This document shows, piece by piece, positions 34,700-43,909 of a stretch of DNA of 64,000 nucleotides. Below the pieces are notes generated by a model. It was not told where the DNA came from and made no database searches. It was given only the letters and a program-made list of their open reading frames with translations. Every line of letters begins with the position of its first letter. Within the stretch, counting starts at the first letter, position 1. The translations under genes and the position numbers were made by a program. The stretch comes from Dorea phocaeensis (GTDB lineage Bacteria > Bacillota > Clostridia > Lachnospirales > Lachnospiraceae). Location: assembly GCF_900240315.1 (NCBI RefSeq), contig NZ_OEPZ01000002.1:496001-560000 (forward strand). The letters run 5' to 3'.

Positions 34700-35008
34700 C
34701 TACAGTTTCAGTCCAATCGCTTCATTTACATAAGATGTGATAAAATCTTTCTTGCGTCCGGTTCCGTGCCTGTCAGGGATTTCAATCAACAGCGGCATCG
34801 TCCGTTCCAGCTTGATCTCATCAATCAGATCCGGGAACTCCCGCCCGAATTTCTCCGTCAGCAGGATGATTCCTACTGTCTTATCATTCATTGCGTCTTC
34901 AATCGCCGTCCGCAGCTCCTCCCGTTCGTGAACCACAATTCCATCCACTCCGGCAAGACGCATCCCTGTCAGTGTATCGATATTATCACTGATCAAATAC
35001 ATCTTCAT
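34700..35008 (-). CDS. ntpG: V-type ATPase subunit F
   Basis: The 102-residue Rossmann-like central-stalk subunit: YLISDNIDTLTGMRLAGVDG at the start and IILLTEKFG in the centre are family marks. In the Enterococcus hirae naming this is NtpG. It starts 1 nt after the ntpK stop. Confidence 0.93.
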   Translation of the reverse strand: MKMYLISDNIDTLTGMRLAGVDGIVVHEREELRTAIEDAMNDKTVGIILLTEKFGREFPDLIDEIKLERTMPLLIEIPDRHGTGRKKDFITSYVNEAIGLKL

Positions 35009-35009
35009 C

Positions 35010-35441
35010 TTACAATTTACCCAGGATCATGAAGGAGATGATCAGTCCATACAGACACACACCTTCTGCAAGTCCTACAAAGATCAAGGATTTACCAAGC
35101 GCGCTTGAATCTTCACTGATTGCACCAAGGGCTGCGCTTGCCGCGCTTGCTACTGCAATTCCTCCGCCCACACAGGATAAACCGGTTGCCAATGCGGCGG
35201 CGAGATATCCAAGACCTGCAGCATTTCCGGCAGCGGCAGCTGCATCGGCAGCCTGTACCGGTTCTGCACCAAACAACATAATTCCGGCAATTACGAATGC
35301 ACCAAAGTAAAAGAATACATTTGCCCCTAGCATTCTTTTATACCGACGCTTCGTATGCTCTCCCAGCAAAAAGTAACCAAACGGAATGATAATGCCAAGC
35401 ACCAACGCTGCAATAAGTAATAATTTTACTGATAATGTCAT
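35010..35441 (-). CDS. ntpK: V-type ATPase proteolipid subunit K (c ring)
   Basis: The 143-residue protein has four predicted helices. The last two form the conserved ring hairpin (GLGYLAAALATGLSCVGGGI; FVGLAEGVCLYGLI) with the ion-binding Glu at E126. The N-terminal pair (5-27, 40-60) lacks a carboxylate in the membrane, so each protomer carries one site. Whether it binds Na+ or H+ cannot be decided here. Confidence 0.93.
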   Translation of the reverse strand: MTLSVKLLLIAALVLGIIIPFGYFLLGEHTKRRYKRMLGANVFFYFGAFVIAGIMLFGAEPVQAADAAAAAGNAAGLGYLAAALATGLSCVGGGIAVASAASAALGAISEDSSALGKSLIFVGLAEGVCLYGLIISFMILGKL

Positions 35442-35487
35442 AATTCAAATCCTCCTTAGATAAAACTTTCCATAAAAATATTCTTTT

Positions 35488-37428
35488 CTATACTTCTGTA
35501 TGATGATTCTGGAATGGATGAAACTCTCTTCCGCTTCCTTTATAAAATCTGCTGAACATCTCGTAATACTCCAGACGCAGTACCTGAATTCCAACGATCA
35601 GACCTTCCAGCAGACATACGATTGCATTTCCCACTACAACACCAAGCCAGTTCGGATCTCCCAAATGCGCTCCGGACAGCATCAGCACCACCTCCATAAT
35701 GGCTGCATGGCTGACCGCAAACGCTCCAATTCGCACATAAGACAGTGTATTAGAGAAATAACTCAGCATGGTTTCAAACAATTCAAAAAATCCCTGTACC
35801 AGGAACATTCCTTTTCCTTCCTGAATCTTTCGATGATTACGATCCACCAGATTGGTCAGCGGCTCTTTAAATAAGAACAAAAGAATCGGAATACCAAGAA
35901 ATATCGCCATCATAATATTTCCCGGCACCTTATGTCCCGTCATATATAACACCACTGTCAGCACCAGGAAGCCATAGAACACAAGTCCTGCCACTCCATT
36001 ATTTGAAAACCAGACGTTTTCGGTATCGTGATTTCGCACGGCATTCACAATCTGGAAAATTATTACCAGAATATTCAGTCCCATTCCAAATGCAACGGCT
36101 ACGATGAACACAGTATTTAACTGTCCGATAAACGGAAGATTCGTCATTGCCTCCACCGGTCTTAGCCAAAGAGCCGGAAGTACATCCTCGAATCCAAATA
36201 CACTTCCGAACAAAAATCCAAAAATAGTGGAGAAAATTCCAGCCACCGAGATAATTCCAGCCAGATTAATCTTCTTGATCAAATACAACAGGCCGCCTCC
36301 GATGAACAGACACAACCCTTGTCCCACGTCGCCGAACATGGCTCCAAAAATAAACGTATAGGTCAGCGCCACAAACATCGTCGGATCCATCTCGTTATGA
36401 GCAGGAAGTCCATACATTCTGATAAACATCTCAAAAGGTTTAAAGAATTTGGGATTCTTCAGCTTCGTCGGAGGGTCTCCAAAGAATTTTTCTCGATCTT
36501 CCTCTACCACAACAAACACTCTCGGATCGTTTTTAATCTCTTCCAAAAATGACGCCACGTCATCCTCACCCATCCAGCCACACAGAATATAATAATCCTC
36601 TTTCGCGTCGCCTTCTTTCACTCTCGCAGCCATTTTTCGAACATCAAAGTTATTAGACAACTCCTCCAGGCGTTTTCTCGCTCCTAAAAGTCTGGAGCCC
36701 TGGCGCATCATCAACTCTTCAATCCGTTCATCAATCTTCGCGATCTCTCCTTCTGTCTCTTCCATATCACTTCGAAGCGACTCACACGCCTGCGCTGGTG
36801 TTCCCATGTAGTCTGATGACAGCGCAATCCGTTCAAAATGGAGCGAATTGAATACAGAATCTACTTTACTTGCATCTATATTTGACACAAAATAGCATCC
36901 ATAGACATAATTTTCATTCCTAATTCCTTCTTGAAATACTGCATCCAAGTCTTCAAACAAATATTTTTCCAATCGCTTATAGTAATCTACACTAATTCTT
37001 CCAAAGCGCACCTTCATATATTTGTAACGCATCGCCTTGTACAGATCCAGTTCCAAAGGAAGAAATGGCTCTAGGATATTTAGTTTCTCCCGCAGAATCT
37101 CCTGCTTCTTCTTCTGTAACTCCCGCTGTTCCTGAAGCTGAATATAATCACGATTCACATCTCGAATCAAATCCAGAATCTCCTGCTCTGTCATAGACAC
37201 ATCCATTCTGGCTGAACCTTCTGGCAAAAGCGCCGTAAACTGTTCTGCTTTTGTAAGCGGCTCCTTATAAGGATTCATTTCCGCAAACGGGAGCAGATTA
37301 TTCGTCGTCTTTAACTCTGTCAGCGCATTCTCAAGCTGCATCTCATACTTTGACAGGTAGACGTCGCACACTCTGTCAATATCGATTCTTGGCCCGCTGA
37401 TGCTTAAAAACTTCATCTTTACAATCAT
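35488..37428 (-). CDS. ntpI: V-type ATPase subunit I (a subunit)
   Basis: The 646-residue product starts at ATG 37428, overlapping the subunit C stop (ATGA) and preceded by aggaggtg. A cytoplasmic coiled-coil half (~1-330) is followed by a membrane half with seven to eight helices (TFIFGAMFGDVGQGLCLFIG; YFSNTLSYVRIGAFAVSHAA). It forms the ion half-channels against the c ring. Confidence 0.96.
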   Translation of the reverse strand: MIVKMKFLSISGPRIDIDRVCDVYLSKYEMQLENALTELKTTNNLLPFAEMNPYKEPLTKAEQFTALLPEGSARMDVSMTEQEILDLIRDVNRDYIQLQEQRELQKKKQEILREKLNILEPFLPLELDLYKAMRYKYMKVRFGRISVDYYKRLEKYLFEDLDAVFQEGIRNENYVYGCYFVSNIDASKVDSVFNSLHFERIALSSDYMGTPAQACESLRSDMEETEGEIAKIDERIEELMMRQGSRLLGARKRLEELSNNFDVRKMAARVKEGDAKEDYYILCGWMGEDDVASFLEEIKNDPRVFVVVEEDREKFFGDPPTKLKNPKFFKPFEMFIRMYGLPAHNEMDPTMFVALTYTFIFGAMFGDVGQGLCLFIGGGLLYLIKKINLAGIISVAGIFSTIFGFLFGSVFGFEDVLPALWLRPVEAMTNLPFIGQLNTVFIVAVAFGMGLNILVIIFQIVNAVRNHDTENVWFSNNGVAGLVFYGFLVLTVVLYMTGHKVPGNIMMAIFLGIPILLFLFKEPLTNLVDRNHRKIQEGKGMFLVQGFFELFETMLSYFSNTLSYVRIGAFAVSHAAIMEVVLMLSGAHLGDPNWLGVVVGNAIVCLLEGLIVGIQVLRLEYYEMFSRFYKGSGREFHPFQNHHTEV

Positions 37429-38471
37429 TGTGTCACACCTCCTAAGTATCCTAACGTCTCTCCCTTTGATAGACCGTAACGAATACATTCCAGGGCGGTA
37501 GTTAGTTTATAAATCTCTTCTTCCTTTAAAAATAAATACGTATTAATCGTCGCTATTGAGTAAGGATTGCGTCTTCGGTCTGCCCGGTACAGACTTTCCA
37601 AAATCTCTTTGTACATCCTCTCCATCGTGGAAGCTTCCATATACTGATATCGTTTCCCATAATAAGTCTCTTCCATCTGATTCCGGAATTCTTCCACTGT
37701 CGGCGCCTCTACCAGCCGTTTAAAATCATCGACATTCAAGCGGTAATGAATCGGTATCGTCATAGAATAAATATCCGGCGGCAGTAAATGATAATATTTC
37801 TTCGCCCGGTAAATCCACTGAATATTTAACAAATCAACCTTTGTACCACAATCTCTTGTAAACAAATCTCTTTCTTTCTGATTCATTACTCTCTTATTCC
37901 TTCTCCACATGGTGGAAAAATAGTATAAGTCCAGAGCCAAATCATAATCGAACAGCGTCGCACTTTCTGAATCTTTAAACTTTTCCAGCGGCGCATAATA
38001 TTCCGTATCTCTAAGATTATCAATCAATTCATCTACGGTTTTGGATGTCATTAATTTGTCGATGGAGATCTGTGAATATTTATCAAAAAACTCTTTCTTA
38101 TATTCCAGATCAAACGGTTTATCATAATGGTTAAAGACAATCCGAAGACAATAATTAATCAGATCAATCTCATAACGCTTCCAGTAAATTTTCAGAAATC
38201 TTTTCTGTTCCATTCCTGCAAACCGGAAGATTCTTGTATAGTCATCATATAAAGACTGATACAGCACTTTTTCCACATGACGTCTGTGATACAAGGATAA
38301 ATCCATCTGATTCATATAGGAAGCATACGCCGGCTTCCCTTTCAGATATTCAATTGCCTCCGGCACACTTTGAAGCCCCGCAATATAATCAAAATCCTTC
38401 TCCGTGAGCATCCTGGCCTGCATCGCCCGAATTTTCGTGACGATTCCACTATATGACATTACATTTCCCAT
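37425..38471 (-). CDS. ntpC: V-type ATPase subunit C (V0 d / AC39 type)
   Basis: The 348-residue helical protein (MGNVMSYSGIVTKIRAMQAR, ALECIRYGLSKGETL) links the central stalk to the c ring. In this operon it precedes subunit I, whereas in the E. hirae order it follows K and E. The ATG lies 3 nt after the previous stop. Confidence 0.92.
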   Translation of the reverse strand: MGNVMSYSGIVTKIRAMQARMLTEKDFDYIAGLQSVPEAIEYLKGKPAYASYMNQMDLSLYHRRHVEKVLYQSLYDDYTRIFRFAGMEQKRFLKIYWKRYEIDLINYCLRIVFNHYDKPFDLEYKKEFFDKYSQISIDKLMTSKTVDELIDNLRDTEYYAPLEKFKDSESATLFDYDLALDLYYFSTMWRRNKRVMNQKERDLFTRDCGTKVDLLNIQWIYRAKKYYHLLPPDIYSMTIPIHYRLNVDDFKRLVEAPTVEEFRNQMEETYYGKRYQYMEASTMERMYKEILESLYRADRRRNPYSIATINTYLFLKEEEIYKLTTALECIRYGLSKGETLGYLGGVTQ

Positions 38472-38474
38472 AAT

Positions 38475-38786
38475 CTACACCTCAACCATATGCTTAAGGA
38501 TCTCACGGGCATACACATTGTGATGCTCTTCAAAATCTCTCTTCATAGCTTCAATCGTGGCTGCATTCTTCTGCCTCTGCTCCTCTAAAATCTGCTCCAT
38601 CTTGGAATTCGCTTCTGCTCGAATCCGCTCCACCTTATCTCTGGCTTCAATTTCCAGATCTCTGTCAAATGCATCTCTTTTTGCCTGAATCTTCTTTTCA
38701 ATCTCATGCTTCTCTTCTTCTGCATGTTCCACAATCGCTTCCGCTGTCTCTTCAATTTCCGACAGCCTTTCTATCATTGAGCTCAT
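38475..38786 (-). CDS. ntpF: V-type ATPase G/H-type peripheral stalk subunit
   Basis: The 103-residue coiled-coil protein, rich in Glu/Lys/Arg/Ala, begins MSSMIERLSEIEETAEAIVE and is first in the V-ATPase operon. It matches the position and composition of NtpF/AtpH, the partner of subunit E. A weak promoter-like pair (TTGTGG, 16 nt, TATAGC) lies upstream on the minus strand. Confidence 0.88.
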   Translation of the reverse strand: MSSMIERLSEIEETAEAIVEHAEEEKHEIEKKIQAKRDAFDRDLEIEARDKVERIRAEANSKMEQILEEQRQKNAATIEAMKRDFEEHHNVYAREILKHMVEV

Positions 38787-38892
38787 AGCACACCCCCCTC
38801 TCTGACTGTTTATTTTTTGTCATGCTATAATCATACTCTTATTCTCCACAATTGCTATAGTAATATTGCACAAAATACATCCCGTTTCTGCA

Positions 38893-38921
38893 TTGACATT
38901 TTCTCCTTCAACAGATAAACT
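38893..38921 (+). promoter_or_regulatory. Promoter of trmB
   Basis: Perfect -35 TTGACA (38893-38898), 17 nt, TAAACT (38916-38921), ~58 nt before the ATG. Confidence 0.65.
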
Positions 38922-38978
38922 GAAAAAAGTGCACAAATGTACCATAAAAACATACTGATTTTATAAGGAGGAACGCTT

Positions 38979-39632
38979 ATGCGTCTTAGAAATATTCCCC
39001 GCGCGGAAGGGGTTTTGCAGGAATGCCATCAAGTTATCAAAAACGAAACCGCCTGCCGCGGATCCTGGAACCAGGTATTTGGCAATCAACAGCCCATCTA
39101 TATTGAGATCGGAATGGGCAAAGGCAAATTCCTGCTGGAACACGCTCTTCGCAACCCTCAGATCAACTACATTGGTGTAGAACGTTATTCCAGCGTTCTT
39201 CTTCGGGCCGTAGAAAAATTCCAGGAACTTAAAGAAGCTCCGGAAAATCTCCGCTTTATCTGCATGGATGCCGCCGACATCGCCGATGTCTTCGCTCCAG
39301 GAGAAGTCTCCCGCATCTATCTGAACTTCTCCGATCCCTGGCCAAAGGCAAGGCATGCCAGAAGAAGACTGACTTCCCTCGACTTTTTTGCCCGATATGA
39401 CAAGATTTTAACCTCCGATGGGACGGTCGAATTCAAAACCGATAACCAAGGGCTCTTTGATTTTTCACTGGAGCAGCTGGAAGAATGTCCTTCCTTCACG
39501 ACCCAGAAATATACCTTCGATCTTCACCACGAACCGGATATGAACGAAGGAAACATTCTGACTGAATATGAAGAGAAATTTTCCTCTTTGGGGAATCCCA
39601 TTTGTAAACTGATCGCCGTACGAAGAGCTTAA
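38979..39632 (+). CDS. trmB: tRNA (guanine-N7-)-methyltransferase
   Basis: The 217-residue product has the SAM-binding motif IEIGMGKGKFLLEHA and the TrmB signature YLNFSDPWPKARHARRRL, plus a C-terminal TEYEEKF. It methylates G46 of tRNAs to m7G. An aaggagg site precedes the ATG. A thioredoxin gene follows in the same direction. Confidence 0.97.
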   Translation: MRLRNIPRAEGVLQECHQVIKNETACRGSWNQVFGNQQPIYIEIGMGKGKFLLEHALRNPQINYIGVERYSSVLLRAVEKFQELKEAPENLRFICMDAADIADVFAPGEVSRIYLNFSDPWPKARHARRRLTSLDFFARYDKILTSDGTVEFKTDNQGLFDFSLEQLEECPSFTTQKYTFDLHHEPDMNEGNILTEYEEKFSSLGNPICKLIAVRRA

Positions 39633-39695
39633 CTGCACTCTTCTCTTTCCCATGCATATAATATAGGGAAGAATCACAGTCTGGATCGAAAGCAT

Positions 39696-39833
39696 ATGGG
39701 ACGAAGAGCAAGAAAATCTATGAAACAGAAGCTTTGTGAGTTCACCTACCGAAGAAAAGGACTCCACCACAAACTTCACTGCCTGCGTCATTCCATGACA
39801 GAGGTATACCATATCCTGAATCCCAATCGCTGA
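39696..39833 (+). CDS. Possible small basic protein, 45 residues
   Basis: An open frame in the trmB-trx gap encodes a strongly basic, His/Arg/Lys-rich peptide (MGRRARKSMKQKL, then YRRKGLHHKLHCLRHSM). A TATAAT box lies ~34 nt upstream (39657-39662), but the ribosome binding site is weak (ggatcgaa). It may equally be chance coding in the thioredoxin leader. Confidence 0.25.
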   Translation: MGRRARKSMKQKLCEFTYRRKGLHHKLHCLRHSMTEVYHILNPNR

Positions 39834-39866
39834 TCTGTCAGACGAATCCAAGAAGGGGTAACGGCT

Positions 39867-40190
39867 ATGCAGCATTTAACAAGAGACAATTTTTACCACG
39901 AGACAGCCGGAAGCACGCTTCCGGTTGTTGTTATGTTCTACGCATCCTGGTGCCCCAAATGCGCCATGGTGAAACCCATTTTAAGGAACATAGAAAAAGG
40001 CCAAAAGAAACGGATCCGTTTCTTTGAAGTGGATGTCGATGAATCACCGGAACTTTCGGCCAAATATGACACTTCCACCGTTCCTGCCTTTTGGTTTTTT
40101 CAAAACGGCGAACCCGTTGGAGTCATGCAGGGCGTCATAAGCGAAGCCACATTTTTATACCGTCTAAAGAAAATCTTTAGAAATAGTTAA
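39867..40190 (+). CDS. Thioredoxin-like protein
   Basis: The 107-residue single-domain thioredoxin fold has the active site WCPKC (C29, C32) and the cis-Pro loop TVPAFWFF. The CPKC dipeptide differs from the classic CGPC, so the redox potential or partner may differ. There is no signal peptide, so it is cytoplasmic. A gaagggg site precedes the ATG. Confidence 0.9.
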   Translation: MQHLTRDNFYHETAGSTLPVVVMFYASWCPKCAMVKPILRNIEKGQKKRIRFFEVDVDESPELSAKYDTSTVPAFWFFQNGEPVGVMQGVISEATFLYRLKKIFRNS

Positions 40191-40224
40191 CTCTTATTTC
40201 CTATGCAAACACGCTTTGATATGT

Positions 40225-40400
40225 TATATTAGGTAAGAATACAAGGCACCGGCGAATGAAAACCTTACACAGCTTCATTCGTCGGTGTTAAACCAACCGC
40301 AGCAGACGGAGATACCGTAAGTTTCCAGCATTCGTAAATTTCCACATTCGTAATTGCGGTATCCGGGAGTACCCTGCAGCGAGAATCAAGAAAAGGGGGC
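40225..40400 (+). other. Structured leader upstream of the DUF1002 gene
   Basis: An extended -10 (TG-t-TATATT, 40222-40230) is followed by a 14-bp hairpin (40247-40260 with 40274-40287) and a second 10-bp stem, gataccgtaa (40311-40320) with ttgcggtatc (40354-40363). The second stem encloses two copies of ttcca(g)cattcgtaa. No riboswitch class could be recognised. The first hairpin could instead be a terminator for the thioredoxin gene, but it lacks a T run. Confidence 0.4.
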
Positions 40401-41678
40401 ATGGTGAACACGCCACGCAATATGAAAAAGTTTAAAAAAGTATTACCGATTATGATGGCAGCTGCCATCACCTGCACAGGCATCCCAATGGTTGCACAGG
40501 CAGACAGCTCCAAGGTCGTAACTCTTGGCGCCAATCTTTCAGAAGAGCAGAAGACTTCGATGTATGACTACTTCGGAACCTCTGCCGACAAAGTTGAGAC
40601 CATCGAAGTCACTAACGCAGATGAAAGAAAATACATGGAAGGAATCGCATCCGAGGCACAGATCGGAACACGTACATACAGCTGTTCCTATGTAGAGCCA
40701 ACAGCCAGCGGCGGCATCCAGGTAAAAGTTGCTAACCTTACCTTCGTGACCAGCTCTATGATCGCCAGCACACTGACCACTTCCGGTGTTGAAAACTGCA
40801 ACGTCGTTGCCGCTTCTCCTATCGAGGTATCCGGTACCGGAGCATTAACCGGTATTATGATGGCATACGAAACAGCCAGCGGCGAAACATTAAACGAAGA
40901 TCAGAAGGCAACCGCCACAGAAGAGCTGATTACAACTGGTGAACTTGCTGACGCTGTGGGACAGCAGGAAGCAACGGACCTGATGAATGAAGTCAAAGGA
41001 GAAGTCATTGAAGAAGGACTGACAGATCCATCCGAGATTCAGGATGCTGTAAACGATGCAGCAGAAAAGTACAATATTACACTGACCCAGGAACAGATGG
41101 ACAAGATCACCGCATTAATGGAGAGCATCTCCCAGTACGATTATGATGTAAAGGCCTTCAAGGAAACACTGGATAACCTGGCCGGAAAAGAAGAAGGCTT
41201 CTTCGCAAAAATCTGGGAATCCATCAAAGGCGTATTCACTGGCGGTTCTGATGACGGCGGTATTATCAACGGCACCAACGATGATGCCCTTGGCGCAGAT
41301 GCCATTATCGACAGTACCTTAGACAGTGTCAAAGATGCAGCAAACGAAGCGAAAGAGGAAGGCTTCTGGGACAAAGTTGTCAACTTCTTTAAAAACCTCT
41401 TCGGCGGAGACGATGCAGACAAAGAGGAAGATGCAGAATCTGAGGATGTAGACAAAGATCAGGACGCAGACAGTGAACAGAATTCTGATACCGAAGATCC
41501 TGACGCTTCTACATTAGACGACGCCGATACAGATGATGGAAGTGTTGATGACGGAACCACCGACATGGACGATACAGATTCTAATACGGCCGACACCCCT
41601 TCCAGTGATGCTTCCGGAACTCCTTCCGATGAACCATCCTTTGGGGATCCTGCACAGAATAGTGAAGCAGCTCAATAG
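40401..41678 (+). CDS. Secreted DUF1002 protein
   Basis: The 425-residue product has a signal peptide (MKKFKKVLPIMMAAAITC... to VAQA). The DUF1002 domain spans ~35-260 (VTLGANLSEEQKTSMYDYFG; NCNVVAASPIEVSGTGALTG). The tail holds two short amphipathic repeats (FFAKIWESIKGVF; FWDKVVNFFKNLF) and ~90 residues of Asp/Glu/Ser/Thr. The function of DUF1002 is not known. An aaggggg site is 1 nt from the ATG at 40401 and 4 nt from a GTG at 40404, so the exact start is uncertain within two codons. It is monocistronic with a strong terminator. Confidence 0.85.
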   Translation: MVNTPRNMKKFKKVLPIMMAAAITCTGIPMVAQADSSKVVTLGANLSEEQKTSMYDYFGTSADKVETIEVTNADERKYMEGIASEAQIGTRTYSCSYVEPTASGGIQVKVANLTFVTSSMIASTLTTSGVENCNVVAASPIEVSGTGALTGIMMAYETASGETLNEDQKATATEELITTGELADAVGQQEATDLMNEVKGEVIEEGLTDPSEIQDAVNDAAEKYNITLTQEQMDKITALMESISQYDYDVKAFKETLDNLAGKEEGFFAKIWESIKGVFTGGSDDGGIINGTNDDALGADAIIDSTLDSVKDAANEAKEEGFWDKVVNFFKNLFGGDDADKEEDAESEDVDKDQDADSEQNSDTEDPDASTLDDADTDDGSVDDGTTDMDDTDSNTADTPSSDASGTPSDEPSFGDPAQNSEAAQ

Positions 41679-41709
41679 CTTAAACTTCTTACATTTATGT
41701 AAAGACACC

Positions 41710-41746
41710 AAAACGGAGCAGATTGCAATGCAATCTGCTCCGTTTT
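41710..41746. terminator. Near-perfect palindromic terminator shared by convergent genes
   Basis: aaaacggagcagattgca and its reverse complement pair around one central base, ending in TTTT on both strands. It serves the DUF1002 gene (+) and glgB (-). Confidence 0.9.
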
Positions 41747-41767
41747 ATTCTCTGGCTAATCTTATCT

Positions 41768-43678
41768 CTAAAATTCAAACACTGCTACTCCATACGGTGG
41801 AAGCTTATATGCGAAGGAATATGGTCTTCCATCACACTCTTTCTTGACCGCCTTATAAACGACCGGTCTTTCTTCTCCGGTTCCTCCGTATTTCTCATCA
41901 TCGCTGTTCAGCACCAGCTTATACTGCTTTCTCTTCGGCACACCGACACGGTAATCCGCCCGCTCCATCGGCGTAAAATTACATACAAACAAGAGATTCT
42001 TCTTTCCATCTTCAGAGTGTCTCACAAAGCTGAAAATACTTCGATATCCATCATCCGCATTGATCCACTCAAAGCCTCGCCAGTCCTGATCCATCTCATA
42101 TAATGCCTTATTCTGCTTGTACAAATGCAGCAGATCCCGCACCCAGTTCTGAATTGCCAGATGCTCCTTCTCCGCAAGCAGATACCAGTCAAGCTCCCGT
42201 TCTTCGCTCCATTCCCGAAGCTGAGCAAATTCCTGTCCCATGAACAAAAGCTTCTTACCTGCATGTCCCATCATAAAGGCATAGCCCGCCTTCAAGTTCG
42301 CATACTTATCGAATCCAAGACCTGGCATCTTATTAATCATCGAACATTTCAGGTGTACCACCTCATCATGGGAAAGAACCAAAATATAATTCTCACTGTA
42401 CGCATAACTCATTGCAAACGTCATCAAGTTATGATTATCCTTTCTAAAATAAGGATCCAGTTTCATATACTCGGTAAAATCATGCATCCATCCCATGTTC
42501 CATTTCAGGCTGAATCCAAGACCATCATGTTCTACATCACCCGTCACCATCGGCCACGCTGTTGATTCCTCAGCAATCATCAGCGCCCCCGGATTTCTGC
42601 CAAGCACAACCGAATTCAAATGTTTGAAGAAATCGATTGCTTCCAGGTTCTTATTCTCTCCATATTTGTTGGCGATCCACTGACCATCCTGTTTTCCATA
42701 ATCGAGATACAACATCGATGCCACCGCATCCACCCTAAGTCCATCCACATGGAACTTTTCAATCCAGAACAGGGCATTAGAAATCAGGAAGTTCCGCACT
42801 TCATTTTTCCCATAATCAAAAATCTTTGTTCCCCAATCCGGATGTTCTCCCTGTCTTGGATCTGCGTATTCATAAGTCGCAGTCCCATCGAAATCCGCCA
42901 GTCCATGAGCATCCCGCGGGAAATGTGCCGGAACCCAATCTAAAATTACGCCGATCTTATTCTTATGAAAATGATTGATCATCCATGCAAAGTCTTCTGG
43001 AGTTCCATATCTGGATGTCGGTGCATAATATCCCGTCACCTGATAGCCCCAGGATCCATCAAATGGATGCTCTGCAATTCCAATCAATTCAATATGCGTA
43101 TACCCCATATCCTTCAAATACGCTGCCGCTTCCTTTGCGAACTCACGATAAGAATAGAAGCCCTCATCCTCTCTTCCGGGATGCCGCTTCCAGGAACCAA
43201 TATGTGCCTCGTAAACTGACATCGGAGCTTTCTTATGATCCCACTTTTTCCGATTCTCCATCCAGGTCTGATCCGTCCATTTTAATCGGCTAAGATCTGT
43301 CACCTTTGATGCAGTTCCCGGTCTTAATTCCGCATAATTCGCATAGGGATCCGCCTTAAATATGTATTCCCCACTACATGTCTCAATACAATATTTATAG
43401 AGTTCATTCTCTTTCACGCCCGGAACAAAGCACGTATATATCCCCAGCGGCTCTCCGCGCTCCATCGGATTGGCCTCCATATCCCAGTCATTAAAATCTC
43501 CCACTACCGATACGGACTTCGCATGCGGCGCCCATACTGCAAAATATACACCCTTCTTCTTTCCCTTCTGAACAAGGTGTGCCCCAAGCTTTTTATAAAT
43601 CTCGTAGTGATTACCCTGGCCGTACAGATAATGGTCGAGTTCCCCAATTTCATATGGTTCCATTGCTTTTTCTGCCAT
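41768..43678 (-). CDS. glgB: 1,4-alpha-glucan branching enzyme
   Basis: The 636-residue product starts at ATG 43678 (gaggga site 7 nt upstream). An N-terminal CBM48-like domain (YFAVWAPHAKSVSVVGDFND) precedes the GH13 barrel with nucleophile D317 (DGLRVDAVASMLY), acid/base E370 (MIAEESTAWP) and SHDEVVH. The segment after SHDEVVH reads LKCSM where GKKSL/M is usual. It makes alpha-1,6 branches in glycogen. No other glycogen gene adjoins it, and it has its own promoter. Confidence 0.96.
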   Translation of the reverse strand: MAEKAMEPYEIGELDHYLYGQGNHYEIYKKLGAHLVQKGKKKGVYFAVWAPHAKSVSVVGDFNDWDMEANPMERGEPLGIYTCFVPGVKENELYKYCIETCSGEYIFKADPYANYAELRPGTASKVTDLSRLKWTDQTWMENRKKWDHKKAPMSVYEAHIGSWKRHPGREDEGFYSYREFAKEAAAYLKDMGYTHIELIGIAEHPFDGSWGYQVTGYYAPTSRYGTPEDFAWMINHFHKNKIGVILDWVPAHFPRDAHGLADFDGTATYEYADPRQGEHPDWGTKIFDYGKNEVRNFLISNALFWIEKFHVDGLRVDAVASMLYLDYGKQDGQWIANKYGENKNLEAIDFFKHLNSVVLGRNPGALMIAEESTAWPMVTGDVEHDGLGFSLKWNMGWMHDFTEYMKLDPYFRKDNHNLMTFAMSYAYSENYILVLSHDEVVHLKCSMINKMPGLGFDKYANLKAGYAFMMGHAGKKLLFMGQEFAQLREWSEERELDWYLLAEKEHLAIQNWVRDLLHLYKQNKALYEMDQDWRGFEWINADDGYRSIFSFVRHSEDGKKNLLFVCNFTPMERADYRVGVPKRKQYKLVLNSDDEKYGGTGEERPVVYKAVKKECDGRPYSFAYKLPPYGVAVFEF

Positions 43679-43716
43679 AGATTCATCCCTCACATTCCTG
43701 TTGCAATTATAGTAAT

Positions 43717-43745
43717 ATTATACTTTAGACCGCCGTAAAATTCAA
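43717..43745 (-). promoter_or_regulatory. Promoter of glgB
   Basis: On the minus strand, TTGAAT (43740-43745), 17 nt, TATAAT (43717-43722), ~35 nt before the ATG. Confidence 0.65.
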
Positions 43746-43858
43746 GCTTCGCTATACAATATGACCATTCCTTTCCCGCAAAATCCGACACAGACATACC
43801 CTAATCCATATCAGAGCGCTTTCTCAAAAACCAGCCTCTTACCACTCTATACTAGAAA

Positions 43859-43893
43859 ATGCCCCCAGCGACATTTTCTGTCGCCAGGGGCAT
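43859..43893 (-). terminator. Terminator of the TPR/P-loop protein gene
   Basis: A 15-bp stem with two wobble or mismatch positions (atgcccccagcgaca / tgtcgccaggggcat), followed on minus by TTTTC. Confidence 0.7.
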
Positions 43894-43909
43894 CTTATTA
43901 CTTTTCATC

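Noticed and set aside
40247-40363. Known riboswitch (cyclic dinucleotide classes) upstream of DUF1002
   Set aside because: Stems are present but none of the conserved core sequences I know for these classes could be matched.
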